The notes below the pieces were generated by a model, which was not told the origin of the DNA, did no database searches, and saw only the letters and a list, made by a program, of their open reading frames with translations. Made by a program: the position numbers and the translations under genes. From NCBI GenBank assembly GCA_027919835.1, contig JANVFP010000023.1, positions 62,001 through 126,000 on the forward strand: 64,000 bases of DNA, in the 5' to 3' direction. This DNA comes from Lentinula raphanica (taxonomy: Eukaryota > Basidiomycota > Agaricomycetes > Agaricales > Omphalotaceae). Of this stretch, positions 44,501 through 56,795 are shown in pieces; the stretch's first letter is position 1; each line of letters starts with the position of its first letter.

Positions 44501-47500
44501 GTTCAATATCTGGAACACTGGATCCGACTTGAATTTCGATCGTATAGCCCATCTAGCCAAACTTGTCTTCAACACGAAGGGTGTCTTCATCAGCTTGGTG
44601 GATGGAACTGAACAGTGGTTCAAATCAGAATGTATGTGAATGTGCATGTATCCGGACGCAGCATGGCACGTTCTTTTTCCCTGGTTGGCAGTTTTACTGA
44701 CTGCTATGTTTGTAACTTTCTTTTCTTCATTTACGGTGGTGTATTCATCTTGCATAGGGGGTCTCAAGATGAACTCCTCAACTCGGGTACAGTCATTCTG
44801 TGCTCATGCTATTCTACAACGGTGAATCCATTTGCTTGGCGTTTTCTCTTCTCTGCCAGAACTGAATATGCCCAGTGACGATGAACCAATGGTCATCCTA
44901 GATACTCTGCAGGATTGGCGATTCGCAAATAATGTACGTCATCTCATTGTCCTTGAGACGCAATTCTCTTGACCTTCGGTCAGCCACATGTAACGAACGC
45001 ACCACATGTACGGTTCTACGCTGGAGCTCCCCTTCGAACACAGGATGGCTACAACGTTGGAAGGTATGTGCTTCTGATATGTTCTGAGGAAGACATTATT
45101 CAGTAATGTCTGTAGTCTTGCCGTCATTGACGATGCTCCCCGAGAGGAATTCACCCCAAGGCATCGACATACTCTCAAGGAATTCGCGGCAATCGCCATG
45201 AGAGAGATGGAATTGTGGAGAGATAAGGTCGGATATGACTTTGGTTTTCCGTTGAACGTTGCTGATGCCCTCTCAAGATACAACTCCGTATCCGTGACCG
45301 CATCCAGAACTCGGTAATATCTGCTGTCATTGTGATTGGACCCATCTGATACCTGCATACAGATGGAGCAGTTCAGCCGTGAATGCTTGGAAATCGACAT
45401 GGATCAACAGGAAACTCAAAGTCCGCAGAGTTCCTCAGAAAGCCTTTCCGAAGTCAACAAATCTCCCGGTCCTAGTTTGTCAATGTCCGGTTCTTCAATG
45501 GATAGGGTGTACGATCGAGCGGCGAAGCTGGTCCAGCGCACATTAGACGTCGAAGGTGTCATTGTCATGGACGTATCGCACTGCGAAGTCCTTGAAAATA
45601 TGTCTGGAGAGAGCACGATCAATGTGGTCATGCATCATGGTGACCCTGACGTTGTTGAGACCACCACGAAAAGCTTGACCGCTGACGAATATGCCAAACT
45701 GACTGCCTTCTTCGCCAAGAATCCCGATGGCAAAGTGAGCGAGGGTATCGTCCCTCCTAGTTTCCGACTGTTTCTACCAACTACACGAATTCAATATGCG
45801 CTCAGTGAGTAGTGAACTCCAGTCTTATCTATCTGCTAAGACTTCGATTCCTTGTAGCTGTTCCCATCTACAACATCGACAAGAGACCTTTTGCTCTACT
45901 TTGTGCCTACAATGCTTCGGAGCACACTAAGAGATTTGTAAGCCGTGAACATACTCCTTGATGCACTGGCTAACTTTGTGGTAGTTGGAAGGACATGAGC
46001 TGTCATATCTTCGCGCTATCGGTGAGCATCACCGTCCTGTATAACACTTGGTTGCACTGAAAAAGTTACACAGGTGTTATTATCCTCTCTGCGGTTCTGA
46101 AACGGAGAATGCTTCTGGCGGACAAGGCCAAGGGCTTATTCATATCCAAGTAAGATTAATTCGATGAAAAGTGGGCCGCTCACTGACTCCTTCTGCAGCA
46201 TATCTCATGAACTTCGGACGCCTTTACATGGGGTGAGCCCATTATGTTGGTCGCTCAAAGTTGTACTATGGCTCACGACCGGTTTTGCCTAGATCTTGGC
46301 GGCTGCGGAATTGCTCGGCGAGTCTGACCTCAACCACTCGCAACTGTCATTCCTGCAGACAGTTCAAGCGTGCGGAACATCCTTAGTCGAAACTGTCAAC
46401 CATGTCCTCGATTTCACCAAACTGAGCGGTAACTCTAAAGCGGGTGGTGTGGAAAACGTCATTATACCGACAAAGTTGGTGGTCATGTTTTTGATATGCT
46501 CCGATAGATAGCTAATGATATGTTCCAGAGTCGACTTAATGCAACTCGTTGAAGAGGCGGTCGATGGATGTTGGATCGGACATTGTGCCCGTACGGCCAT
46601 AATGGAAGATACTGGTACCGGAATTGGCAGTGTTTATTCTCCCCCGAAAGAAAACGAGAATCAATCGAGAAAGCATGTCGAGCCGGTCATCGATATCGGA
46701 CAGCGTAGAGAGGTACGCTTTTCTATGTCATTGATATCGGTTTCCATCGTGAACGTCATCAACAGGGCTGGCTACTCAAATGCGAAAAGGGTGGTATCAG
46801 ACGAGTCTTGATGAACATTTTTGGCAACAGTTTGAAGTTCACGTCGAATGGCTTTGTGCATGTCATGCTTCGTCAATTACCTCCAATAGAGGGTGACCCT
46901 CCCAATAAAATCAGAGTTGAGCTCGCCGTTCACGATACAGGCAAGGTAATGGTGCATATTGTTGTGAACAGAATTTGAAGCTCAAATCAGCTATCCATAG
47001 GGTATAAGCCAGAACTTTTTGAAGGTAGGTCGTGTCTGTATCGACTAATTCACATACTCATGATAGGTGCTAGAACCAACTTTTCCATCCATTCTCTCAA
47101 GAGAATCCGTTGCAAGCAGGAACCGGTCTAGGTCTTGCCATCGTCAACAGCATCGTTACTTCGGATAGTGTTGGCGGCAAAGTCGATGTCTGGAGCGAGG
47201 AGAATGTTGGGACAGAAATCAAGATCACGTTCCCTGCCGAGGTCGCTGAAGCTGATGAGGTAGTCGAAATGGGCTCACTAAGATTGGACGATTCCGATCC
47301 TCCTGCAAGCGTCTCGCTCGTTGGGTTCGAGAATCAGCATGTTGGCACTCAACTGTTACGTTCCGTTCTCAAGACGTATATCACAGCTTGGTGCCTAGAG
47401 GTGCGGGAAACAGATAACAACGAACTCGGAGATATTGTTATACTTAACGAGGACGTTGGCCCTGTTCTGGAGGCGACTAGCAGACATGATACTAGTCGAC

Positions 47501-48551
47501 CTTTCATCATCCTCTCAGCATTACGAGGCAGCGCTACCATTATGTCTGTTGCCAGTGAACATGAGCGGATAGGTGGTTTCTGTCGTATCATTCATAAGCC
47601 AGGAGGTCCGTCACGGATACGAGCTGTACTTCGGCTTTGTCTACATGCTTTGAAGATTGGGTCCAAGGGCGGCCGTTCCCCATCCATAGAGGACCTGATC
47701 AGTCCTCAGTCATCTGCCGACAGTCTCGTCTCTCTCTCCGTGAACAGCATCGTCCCAAGGCGCAATTCCGAAGATTCTCATCATCTAATTCCTCGACCTT
47801 CCATGACGCCACGAAGTACAACTGCCCATCCCGATGGACCTTCTTCATGGAAAATGGATTCATCTCCGGTCCCAGAGGAAAAACCTGAAACGCCGGAAAG
47901 TGAGATCAGTGAACCCACTATCACATTAGACTCGGGTGGGACGTTATTGAGATCGTCAATTGGATCTATCGATACGAAGAGTACAAAGCTCAAAGTGCTG
48001 ATCATCGAAGATAATCTTATCTTACGAGGATTGCTGTGCGTTTTACCTGGTCTTCATCTCCCCAGGAGTCTACTAATCACTGACCTCCGTGCAGCGTTAA
48101 ATGGCTCATGAAGAAAGGGTTCGACTATCGAGATGCCGTCGATGGTCGAGATGGTGTGAATGCCTACGAGAAGGACGGTCCATTCGAGTATGTGACTGTG
48201 ATTTTTTGCTTGTGAACGCGAGGTCTGGAACATTTCTTCTAGTGTCGTACTCTTGGATTTGTCGATGCCAGTCCTGGATGGTATCGGTGCTACGGCCGAA
48301 ATTCGCAAACTGGAAAGTACCCTTCCGACAGGGCTAGCTAATCGACGTAGCCGAATACTCGCCTTGACTGGTATGTCCTCATTAGAAGACAAAAGAAAGG
48401 CGTTCGATGCAGGAGTTGATGGATAGTACGTTGTTCCGTCCCTTATACCTTTCCTGAACGAGCAACGAATTGACTTTGCTTGACCAGTCTAGTAAAACCT
48501 GTTCCGTTTAGCACTTTGAACGAAGTATTCACTAAGCTTGGGATATCGTGA
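41569..48551 (+). CDS. Hybrid histidine kinase with GAF domain and very long disordered N-terminus
   Basis: A two-component signalling protein. The first 900 or so residues are Ser/Pro/Asn-rich and lack a recognised domain. A GAF-type sensor follows: FNIWNTGSDLNFDRIAHLAK, then RVQSFCAHAILQR, then MVILDTLQDWRFANN, and FYAGAPLRTQDGYNVGSLAV. The histidine kinase has SNISHELRTPLHGILAAAEL (phospho-accepting His), VLMNIFGNSLKFTSNGFV (N box), VHDTGKGIS (G1) and AGTGLGLAIVNSIV (G2). A degraded receiver-like stretch follows (SLVGFENQHVGTQLLRS). The C-terminal receiver domain is LKVLIIEDNLILRGLL, then VVLLDLSMPVLDG (phospho-accepting Asp) and GYLVKPVPFSTLNEVF. It ends at 48549-48551. About 15 introns; the one at 42705-42756 is GC-AG. 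The signal sensed is unknown. Confidence 0.9.
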
Positions 48552-49005
48552 TATTCTATCTCTTCGATCTATCATTAGCGTTTTGTCCCCAACCATTCCT
48601 CCCCAGGTCGAACACAACCTAGGTAATTAAACGCACGATTCTGTAGCATCACCTTGCATTCGTACACTATCTGTATATCATACTGTATGATTGTGTTATT
48701 CCCCCGTGTTTTCCATCGCATCCTCACTGTTTCTTGCCTTCCACCATCTATCTAACGCATGCAATTTTCTTGTAACCTTGTCTTTTTATGTAGCTGCTTC
48801 TTGTACTCGATATCACTGTTCCAGAGATTCCCTAGCCCTACTCATACTCACCACTATACTATAGTCACTCAGCCATATCTGCCTATTGCAATCGAGGTGT
48901 TTTGTTTTGCCAGCGCTTATATTTTAGCGCCCGAATTCTGCTCCTAACCCTAGCAACGTCACTTTTTTTTCATCTTCCGTTCGACCAAGTACAGAATACC
49001 TCAAA
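48552..49005. other. Intergenic region, kinase 3' flank and eIF3l promoter
   Basis: About 450 bp, pyrimidine-rich before the eIF3l ATG (CTTTTTTTTCATCTTCC near 48962). No coding feature is supported. Confidence 0.5.
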
Positions 49006-51364
49006 ATGTCGCGTCCAACACTGTGGTCGACCGCTGATATGGATGAAGATCTAGCAGATGCTGTAGATGCTGAACTCTCGATGTATGCTCAGCAAGGCCA
49101 AAACCCGACGATATACGACCAGCTCGGGGCCCAAATTGAACAACTGGAACCGTTTCTAGCAATGCAACAGCATATGGCCGCCTTGGCTGCTGTTCCAGAT
49201 GTAGTCAAAAGTGTAAAGGCTACTGTTATCTCCTATGACTTCTTCTGACGCTTTTCCATTTTGTAGTTTATCGTATCTTTCCACCAGGCCATCCTGAACA
49301 GAGACCTCCCTTCAATCACTATGTTCTACACAACAACCTTCCCAAAACTCACGGATCGATTCTACTCGCGAGTGGAATGGCCAGAGCCAGAGATTATTGC
49401 GCCACTTCTATCTTCAAGCGAAGCAACGGAGGATCAAATTCATATCTTCCTTGTACTCTATCGCGACCTGTATTACCGCCACGTTTATTCTCGTCTTCAG
49501 CCCAATATCGATGATCGTTTCCATTCCTATGAAAACTCATGCGAGCTGTTCAATTACTTGCTCAACTCTCCCAGTTCAGCCGACGATGAATCGGATGAAC
49601 CTGCGCCAGTAGATCTGGTTCTCCCGGAACAGTGGTTATGGGACATCATCGACGAGTTCATCTATCAATTCCAGGTATTTTGCTCCTGGCGCTCAAAGGT
49701 CAAATCCAAAACAGAGGACCAGCTCGTAATGCTTGCGGACGGAACAGGCGTCTGGTCCTCATACTCGGTTCTCAATGTACTCTATTCGCTCATACAAAAA
49801 TCGAAAATCAACGAGTACATCATTGCTTTGAAGGAAGAGCAAGGCAAGGATGATGCTAGGTCTGCAGAAGAAATTGCGGAATCCATCTCCCCTTATACAG
49901 CTCTTCCACTCTACCGTACCCTTGGCTACTTCTCTGTCCTTGGGCTTCTCCGTGTGCATGTACTCCTCGGTGACTTTACACTTGCTCTCAAGGTTATGGA
50001 CCAAGTTGGGGAATTTCTACTAGGTGGTTCCGGTTTCGGTGCCAAAGCCAACAAATCCTCTCTCACTGCCCTCCCAGCCCTTCCAGCGACCCATATCTCA
50101 ACTCACTACTACGTCGGCTTCTGCTATATGATGCTACGCCGATATCCAGACGCCATCCGTATCTTTGTCACCGTCCTCAATTTCTTCCAACGTATGCAAC
50201 GCATGCGTAGCTACTCTGGCTATGAGCGAAAGGATCAGTACGACCAGATTGCCAAAACTGCCGATAGAACCTTGGCATTGTATGCTATGTGTCATTCTCT
50301 GGTTCTTCCAGGATCGCCGTTCACTAGGTTGGATGATAATATCACAAACACCGCGAAAGAGAGGTATGGAGACCAGATGAGTAGGATGAGTAAAGGAGGA
50401 AGTGACGCGCTTGTGGCTTTCGAGGAGTTGTTCCTGTATGCTTGTCCAAAGTTCATCAATGCCAATTCTCCCCCGTACGATGACGCAGAGGCAATCGCGT
50501 CGTTGTTAAACGCTGATCCTCCAGAGTCCACAGAAGGTTCGTCCCGCCATTATGACCCCGTTTCTACTGCTGGCTGAAGTTTTGCTGCCATAAGGTGCTT
50601 CCCCTATCCCAACAGACCCCACACAACGTCACCTTCGTCTGTTCCTTGCTTCTGCGGGGGCACTTTCACCCCTACCTACCTTGCGTTCTTTCCTCCACCT
50701 CTACACTTCTCTTACCACCGAGAAGCTTTCTTCGTTCTTGGAGTCGGTCAAGGTCAGCGAACCAGATCAGGAAGCTGCTGAGGGTGCAGAGGCAGAAGAA
50801 GAAGCGATCCAGGAAATGATGGTGCTCAAGCAAAATAGCAGGAGTTTGAGTCGAGTAGTGCCCGTATGTCTTGCGTTCTCGTTCGAGCCTCATACATTGG
50901 CATGACATTTTTTCTGTTCTTCCAGGTTCAAGGCAAAGGGAACGATTCTTCTTCATCCGGTTTCAGCGCTACAGGTAGTCTATTGGATGGAGAAATGATC
51001 TCTACCAGTGATTTGAACTTTGTCATTGACGATGTATGTTCACAAATTTCTGCTTCATGACACTCTATCCATTTAACCTAATTGACGCCCACAGAAAACA
51101 ATCCACATTGCTGAGAGCACGGTCGGGCGTCGTTATGCTGGATGGTTTATCAAGAACACCGAACGCTCTCAGAGGGTGTTGGACGAGATCCGGGGGTCGC
51201 CTCTGCCTGTTCCCAAAGTGAAAATTGCCAGTGGACAGAAACCAGGTGGACCTAATGCTGAAACAGCTAACGGGTCAGCAGCAGAGCCAACGCAAAAGAA
51301 GGCACCGACAAAAACCGTTGCCTGGGGTGGCGCTGGGATGAGAACGGCCGTTGATGGCCAATGA
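49006..51364 (+). CDS. Translation initiation factor eIF3 subunit l
   Basis: A core subunit of eIF3, which binds the 40S ribosome in the cytoplasm. It begins MSRPTLWSTADMDEDLADA and continues FIVSFHQAILNRDLPSITMF, then LYRDLYYRHVYSRLQPNIDD and LPEQWLWDIIDEFIYQFQVF. VWSSYSVLNVLYSLIQKSKI and TALPLYRTLGYFSVLGLLRV lead into the helical repeat part: HYYVGFCYMMLRRYPDAIRI, then FEELFLYACPKFINAN. The C-terminal exons give the PCI winged-helix part (KTIHIAESTVGRRYAGWFI, then NTERSQRVLDEIRG), and it ends MRTAVDGQ. The large exon 2 (about 1.3 kb) is unusual among its intron-rich neighbours but typical for a highly expressed gene. It appears intact. Confidence 0.94.
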
Positions 51365-51606
51365 TAGTTTCGTGTCTGCTATGATCTGGATGTGCAAAAT
51401 ACTATTGTCTATATTTGACGAACGAGATTATAATGAGTGACTCTATTTCCAGTACTTATGGAGTGGGATAGCTCCTCGGTCTACTATCATTTGGTATGTA
51501 CATACAGCAATCATGAAAACGAAACTAGCAAGCAAGGGACAGGCAATAGCACAGTGAGTGTTCATGAGTCTAGATTCGAGAATTGTCTTGGATCGGTAGC
51601 TGTCCA

Positions 51607-52897
51607 TTAGAGAACCGTACGGCAGTGGCTCTGTGAGTGGTAGTGGTTGAGAGCAATGGAAATGAATACGTAGTGCAAATAAGCTGCAACGACGACGCAA
51701 CCGTGAAAAATCTGATGCGAAGAGAAAAAATAGTCAAAAGTCCCAGGTGAGAATCGCTCAGGAATGCGATTTGCGCTGAGCCAAATTTGTCAGAATTTGG
51801 GGCAAGTTCAGCATGAAAGGCTATGGAAAGACATACTAGAGTACGGCTCCAAAAACATAGAGCGATCCTGAGAGGATAAACCATTGGAACCCTATATCTC
51901 TGAGTGTCACCGAAATGCCATGAACGAATGACAAGTGGATGATGGCAATAGTCGAGAAAAAACCCAGAGCGATGAAAATCGTAGTACGGATACCGATGTG
52001 GGTTGGTTTCGCGTATTCTGGGTCGAGCACTACGAAAGCGGCGGCTATGTTCGATTCGTCAATTCATCCACATCGATCAGTCCAACATAACTTAGCTCTA
52101 GAAGCACTGAGGGACTCACCCATGTTCAACGCCGTGATGGTTAAAATATAAATCAGTTGATAGAGGGGTTCGCAGAAGAAGCCATAATAGAGTAGAGGGT
52201 AATGCGATCCCAGGTTGAGAACAATGATTCCTGTATAATCGAAAGCATGACAGCGGGATTCCACCTATGCTCATTCAGTCTTGCTATATGATATACAATT
52301 CAAACAACGACTCACCTTTTGAGAGTGACAAAGCGAGGTATGATACAAGGCACTGGATATATGACAGAACATCGCAGAGAAAAAGAACAATCCGAACAGT
52401 ATTGAATCCAACCAAGTGGTTTCATGCACTGTCAGCTGTGTGGTTCGCACTGTTCCGAGAAGGTAGAGGAAATATACACCTCCCCATAAATGGCTGTGTA
52501 TATTCACTGAGGAAGAAGTAGAATAACGAGAGATACGACTGGTAACACATTGCTAGGCACCTGTTTCATTATGCAAATCTATAGAAGAGCGGTGAGGAGT
52601 GGATAGGATGGGTGATCCAGCATCAGTGAGAGCCTACATGCAAACACAGAGTGTATACAGCCTCGCCAATTATACTGAGTTCTGCGTAAGTACAAGTTAG
52701 AAGAGCCTAGATGTACTACCAAAACTGTGAGCGACTCAAAGGAAGCACCTTCGATATCCAGAGAGTATAAATTGGTTGTACTTTTGCCATTCCGGAATCT
52801 CATTCCAGGTGATGGTCATTGAGTGTTTCCCTGTGAGGTTGCCCTTAGCATCTGTGAGGGTTCCTGCGACGGTTAAATTTTTGTGGCGAAGCGACAT
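51607..52897 (-). CDS. PAQR/Izh family membrane receptor (hemolysin III-like)
   Basis: The ATG at 52895-52897 starts MSLRHKNLTVAGTLTDAKG, followed by TITWNEIPEWQKYNQFILS and GYR, the usual lead into this family. Seven segments follow: NIHSHLWGGVYFLYLLGTV, a second with SILFGLFFFSAMFCHISSALYH (the family S-x3-H zinc-ligand region), DYTGIIVLNLGSHYPLLYY, then LYQLIYILTITALNMG. The rest are TIFIALGFFSTIAIIHLSF, QWFILSGSLYVFGAVLY and, near the end, FSSHQIFHGCVVVAAYLHYV with the ligand motif HQxFH. Proteins of this family act in zinc and lipid homeostasis in fungi. Both zinc-binding motifs are present. Confidence 0.88.
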
Positions 52898-53409
52898 GAT
52901 GATGGCAGAAAGCAACAGCGTCAGCGTCCGATCTCGGATGCGTAAACAGAGTGTGCTTTGTTTGGGCTTGCTTATTAGTTTACGTCCATCATGATCTCGC
53001 CAGGCCAGGCCACTATGTAGTGGCAGCAATGAGGCAATACTCTTCAACTTCAAGCACAGTGTATCATGAGGTATCATGCCAGCGGCGATAGCAGGATTCT
53101 ACAGAGTCAAGTTGGATCGGCTGCGATTTCTCCGCCTAGTCTACGCCTTCAGAGTAAGTTTAATCAGACAGCCCATTGATAACGTATTGAACATAACCAC
53201 AACGAGGAACATCTCCATGAACTTCGATAAGTTGTGACAGATCCAAAAACAAGTTTTCGGAACCGCTTCTTCAAACTTTCCGGAGACCCTAATTTTGGTA
53301 GCAGCCGCCAGACTGTGTTTAAAAACGACAGAGATGATGTCCTACTTTTCCACAGTTCCCCTTCGTACGACTACCTACTCTACTCATAGTCCATAATTCT
53401 GTTTGTCTC
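52898..53409. other. Divergent promoter region, PAQR and DUF6533 genes
   Basis: About 510 bp between divergent starts. The PAQR frame is open upstream with an earlier ATG at 53077, but the family N-terminus begins at 52897. No other feature. Confidence 0.4.
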
Positions 53410-55127
53410 ATGTCTTTGATCAACGAGTCGGATACCGTTCGCATTGCTAGCAATGGGTAAGTTCGTGGCTGCTTGTGGCTAAGCTGACTCGGAGGATGGC
53501 ACTGGACCTGTTGATATATCTCGAGTCCTCTGATCTACTAGGCGTCAATGCAACTACTGGCATATCGCTGCCATCAGTGAGCGAATATCTTTCCAGACAC
53601 GAAATCCTCACTGATGAGAAATAGCACTCCTGTTTTGGGATCACCTACTTACTCTAAGTATGCATTTGGAGATTCCTCTTTGCACATCCAGGGTTCTGTT
53701 GAACTGACGACTGAGCTAACTGTCTTCCTCTTATAATGTCACCTTCAGAAACCGAGCTCACATATATATGGAAGAAGTCGTTCAATCTCAGTGGATATTT
53801 GTTCCTTATTCAGCGATACTTCAACCCGGTTGCAATGATTTTTACTCTCACTACAGTTTTTGACAATCTACCTGTGAGGTGAGGATGTTCAGTGATTCTT
53901 GGAGCATAGAAAATAGAGGGACTTATAGAGCTCATTTGTTTAGCTGTACTGTGTTAAGCAATATCAGACAAGGCATATTGATCATTGCCCAGCTCATTGT
54001 CACTTGTGAGTTATATTGACTGTCATGGAAATCAGTAGTGACAGAAGGCCTCAGTGATCATGACCTTACGCATACATGCTCTCTATGGATGCAACAAACG
54101 AATTCTCTACTCCCTTTTGACCACGATTGCAATTTTACTATCGATTGTTTTTGTGATTGACTTCCATCTGGCATCTTTGATAAATTACTCACCAAACTCA
54201 ATCTCTTCCAGGTTGTCACTTACACGGTGCACCTCAGTTCGCAGAAATCGCTATCATCCAGCGGTTGTTCCACTCAGTTTGATTCCAGTAAGTATGTATC
54301 AAATCATGATCCACAACGTTTCAACAATATATCTTACTTTGAAAAATGTTCAAAATACAGTGCCTCTCATAAGTCCTATCATTCTCCATGTCAATGACTG
54401 CTACTTACATCCATTGTTTCAGAAGCAGCTATTGCTTGGTGGATGATCTTCATTTATGATGTTCTCCTGTTTGGTTTAGCAGTCCGTAATGCTTTTACAA
54501 CAAGGCAGGAGTTGCATATGATTCGTCATCTGAAATTTCATGCATCTCTCCGAGTTATCCTCCTTCGTGATGGTCTGTCTATTCTTGAATTATTGACCAA
54601 ACCATAATTGATAATTTCTCGACTACAGGGGCTATGTACTTCGGGTGCGAGCATTCAATTGAGTTGAATCGAATCGAAGTTGAACCAAATTTTCTATCGC
54701 CTGCCCTCAGAGTGATGACATTGGTCAATCTTGCAAATATCTTGACCTACTATGTACGTTCTGCATATCTCTTGGAATTATACCAAGCTGATGATGAATA
54801 TGGCAGCTCCTTGAGGTACTTAGATTATGATGTTCATACTTGAAACTACTAACTACACATCTAATGTATTCTAGGATTGTATGAGAGGCGGTCTTGCACC
54901 TTTCACAAGCAGGTAATAGTTACAAAGTTCCATATTCTGGAGACCAGAAACTCAATGACCTTTGTAGTTTATCTGTGACATTGGTGTCCAGAATGATGCT
55001 CAACCTCCATCAAGTGATGGGCTCTGGAATTTATCTCAGCGGTGGTCAGGCAGTCACGGAGACTGACAAAGCTGTATCCCACATTGTGTTTCATGAACCG
55101 GCAGAGAGTAGCTTGTCTTCAGAATAG
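53410..55127 (+). CDS. DUF6533 integral membrane protein
   Basis: A basidiomycete membrane family of unknown function, common in Agaricomycetes. Exon 1 is MSLINESDTVRIASNG. Splicing in phase gives QCNYWHIAAITLLFWDHLLT, then LTYIWKKSFNLSGYLFLIQR, the DUF6533 signature of a W/Y-rich first helix followed by an aromatic ...W...LFLIxRY stretch. Further segments include RQGILIIAQLIVT, then IMTLRIHALYGCNKRILYSL and SLLTTIAILLSIVFVIDFHL, with a late ALRVMTLVNLANILTYY. The end is RGGLAPFTSSLSVTLVSRMM then LNLHQ. There are about eight introns. It is probably a cell-surface or internal membrane protein with seven helices. Some exon joins in the middle are uncertain. Confidence 0.8.
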
Positions 55128-55403
55128 CCCGGATATGTATCAAATTCGATATGTAGCTTTTGGAATGGCGGTTGTTGATTCTTGAAGCATTATTTATCTA
55201 TGTACATAGATCTCCCAAGGCTGGGCTCGCTCGATCATGTACTTGAGTATATCGGTCTGATAGATTGGTGATGGGGCATCGGAAAGATTTTGGGCACCAG
55301 TAACCGGCGGTAAGTACTACATATAATCCAGAAAAGTTAAAACCTGAGTAAAGTTGAGCACACTTCAAGCTTGGCACAGACATCATATTATTTGCTTTGA
55401 TTG
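55128..55403. other. 3' flank of the DUF6533 gene
   Basis: Short flank with no supported feature before the duplicated promoter segment that begins near 55404. Confidence 0.35.
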
Positions 55404-55646
55404 CCTCGGCCGAGGGTCGCAACTTGAGGAAGCCTGGACATATGAGGGTCTATTACACAAGTTAAAACTAGAAGCTGTAGAACATTGCATCGCATCTTTT
55501 TGAACTGCGAACGTACGCCGCAGTTGCAAGCCGTGCGCGTGAAGGTCAAAGCCAAGACTATCAGAGGCTGTGCATGAGAATATACTTCTAGATATGGTAG
55601 GTACATCATCTTCGCGCAGCTCCGAACTTTCGCTTGACAACGGCGA
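55404..55646 (+). repeat. Left part of duplicated promoter (paired with 58433-58620)
   Basis: About 240 bp resembling the region upstream of the second tandem paralogue (58433-58620). Shared runs include GCCTCGG, AAGCTGTA(G/A)AACA, GGTCAAAGCCAAGAC/GATCAAAGCCAAGAC, GGCTGT(G/A)CATGAGAATA and TCGCTTGACAACG. It is the promoter of the first paralogue, cut off from its gene by the hAT-like element that follows directly. Confidence 0.75.
55639..55646. repeat. Target site duplication, left copy
   Basis: AACGGCGA, repeated exactly at 57266-57273 on the other side of the element. Eight bases is the length expected for hAT transposons. Confidence 0.8.
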
Positions 55647-55663
55647 TAGTGCTGTGCCAGAAA
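55647..55663 (+). repeat. hAT-like terminal inverted repeat, left
   Basis: TAGTGCTGTGCCAGAAA. It pairs with 57249-57265 on the minus strand with one mismatch at position 4. Confidence 0.8.
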
Positions 55664-55941
55664 GTCTTGTGTTAATAACAACCGAGTTTTTAGCATGTTA
55701 TTAACACTGTAAATAACATTTTTAACACAGACCTCTAAAAGTTCCTGCTAGAAAGTGCTAGAAACTCTAAGTCAGTCAGAGTGAGTACTAGGTGTTGGCA
55801 GAGTTTATCTCACCTCCCAATGAGAGCTATCTTACTATTAGACGGTGATGTGCTGACTTGGTCCAAAAACCCTGGGCAAGGCAAAGTCAAGCCGTGATGC
55901 CAGATTGGTTGGCCCTGCCCGGCTTCAATTCCCGCTACCCT

Positions 55942-55953
55942 TTAGGGTTAGGG
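55942..55953 (+). repeat. Short interstitial telomere-like repeat
   Basis: Two exact TTAGGG units (the usual fungal telomere repeat) in a row inside the transposon, followed by TTTTATAGGG. It may be coincidental or a trace of past double-strand-break repair. Confidence 0.5.
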
Positions 55954-56100
55954 TTTTATAGGGCATCCTTTGTCGTTTCTTGAGTGGATCTACAAAATGT
56001 TGCTCGATCTCGGGCCGTGGGACCGGTTAGGACCGTTGAGGGCTGTGCATGCTTTGTAACGTAGTTTCCTATTCTCGTTCGATTCTTCAACTCTACCAAC

Positions 56101-56343
56101 ATGAATGTGCATATTGGTTCTAAAGCTGTTCAGGCCTATCAATTCAACTTCAGCTTAGAAACCTCGCTGCTTTCCAGCGAGTTCTTATCGCAACAATCTG
56201 TTGTCCCCTTTCATGGTTCGACAACCTCTGCGCTCGTCACTGTCTGCCACAGTGATTATTCGTCTTTTTCCACACCTATGTTGTTCAATATCTCTTCTCA
56301 TGTTTGTGCCGGAGTAGACGCGATATTTGGCATTGATTTTTGA
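56101..56343 (+). CDS. Unknown protein inside the hAT-like element (first frame)
   Basis: An open frame of 80 codons from an ATG at 56101 with MNVHIGSKAVQAYQFNFSLE at the start. It contains TTSALVTVCHSDYSSFSTPM and a Gly/Asp turn, GVDAIFGIDF, just before the stop. The GVDAIFGIDF ending recalls short hypothetical proteins often found near repeats in Agaricomycete genomes, but I cannot name a family. It probably continues into the next frame, of which it may be the first half. Confidence 0.4.
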   Translation: MNVHIGSKAVQAYQFNFSLETSLLSSEFLSQQSVVPFHGSTTSALVTVCHSDYSSFSTPMLFNISSHVCAGVDAIFGIDF

Positions 56344-56366
56344 CTGATGACTCTTTCATTCCTCTC

Positions 56367-56795
56367 ATGGTCACTGGTTATAGCACCGCTGAAAGTGTTC
56401 TGATGGGGTCGGAATCATTCACATTGCTATATCCTACACTTGTCAACAAAGGCGTAGTGCTGCCAATGAGCGGCTACGGGGTCGGGATGCCGAGAAACCT
56501 TGATCACATCTTGTTGAGTCGTTTTCATTGCCTGGGTTCTACACATTTTTTGGACATACCATGTGCTGAAGCATGCCCGAGGTTGTGGAGACGCTCACAA
56601 GGTGGACGATGGACCGCTACATGGAATTGGGGAGGTTTGGCAGATAACGACGAAGAAGAAGACTACGACGAAGAAAAAGAGCTAGATTGGGGTTCTTTCG
56701 AGTGGAAGATCGGCCACGACTGCGTAAACCCTTGTTGCGGATGGAAAAATCGAATCCCTCTGGAATTGTGTCGTTACAAAAGCTGGCACAAATAG
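56367..56795 (+). CDS. Unknown Cys/Trp-rich protein inside the hAT-like element (second frame)
   Basis: In this frame the first ATG is at 56367, about 25 bp after the stop of the first frame. Sequence: PRNLDHILLSRFHCLGSTHF, then CAEACPRLWRRSQGGRWTAT with WNWGGLADNDEE, an acidic run, then WKIGHDCVNPCCGWKNRIPL and SWHK. The Cys-x-x-x-Cys and CVNPCC clusters suggest a metal-binding C-terminus. Frame and spacing suggest one ancestral gene broken by a frameshift between the two frames. No transposase motif is seen. Confidence 0.4.
   Translation: MVTGYSTAESVLMGSESFTLLYPTLVNKGVVLPMSGYGVGMPRNLDHILLSRFHCLGSTHFLDIPCAEACPRLWRRSQGGRWTATWNWGGLADNDEEEDYDEEKELDWGSFEWKIGHDCVNPCCGWKNRIPLELCRYKSWHK

Noticed and set aside
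55388..55696. Minus-strand frames crossing the left end of the transposon
   Set aside because: They cross the junction between the duplicated promoter and the element, so they cannot be old genes, and they have no motif.
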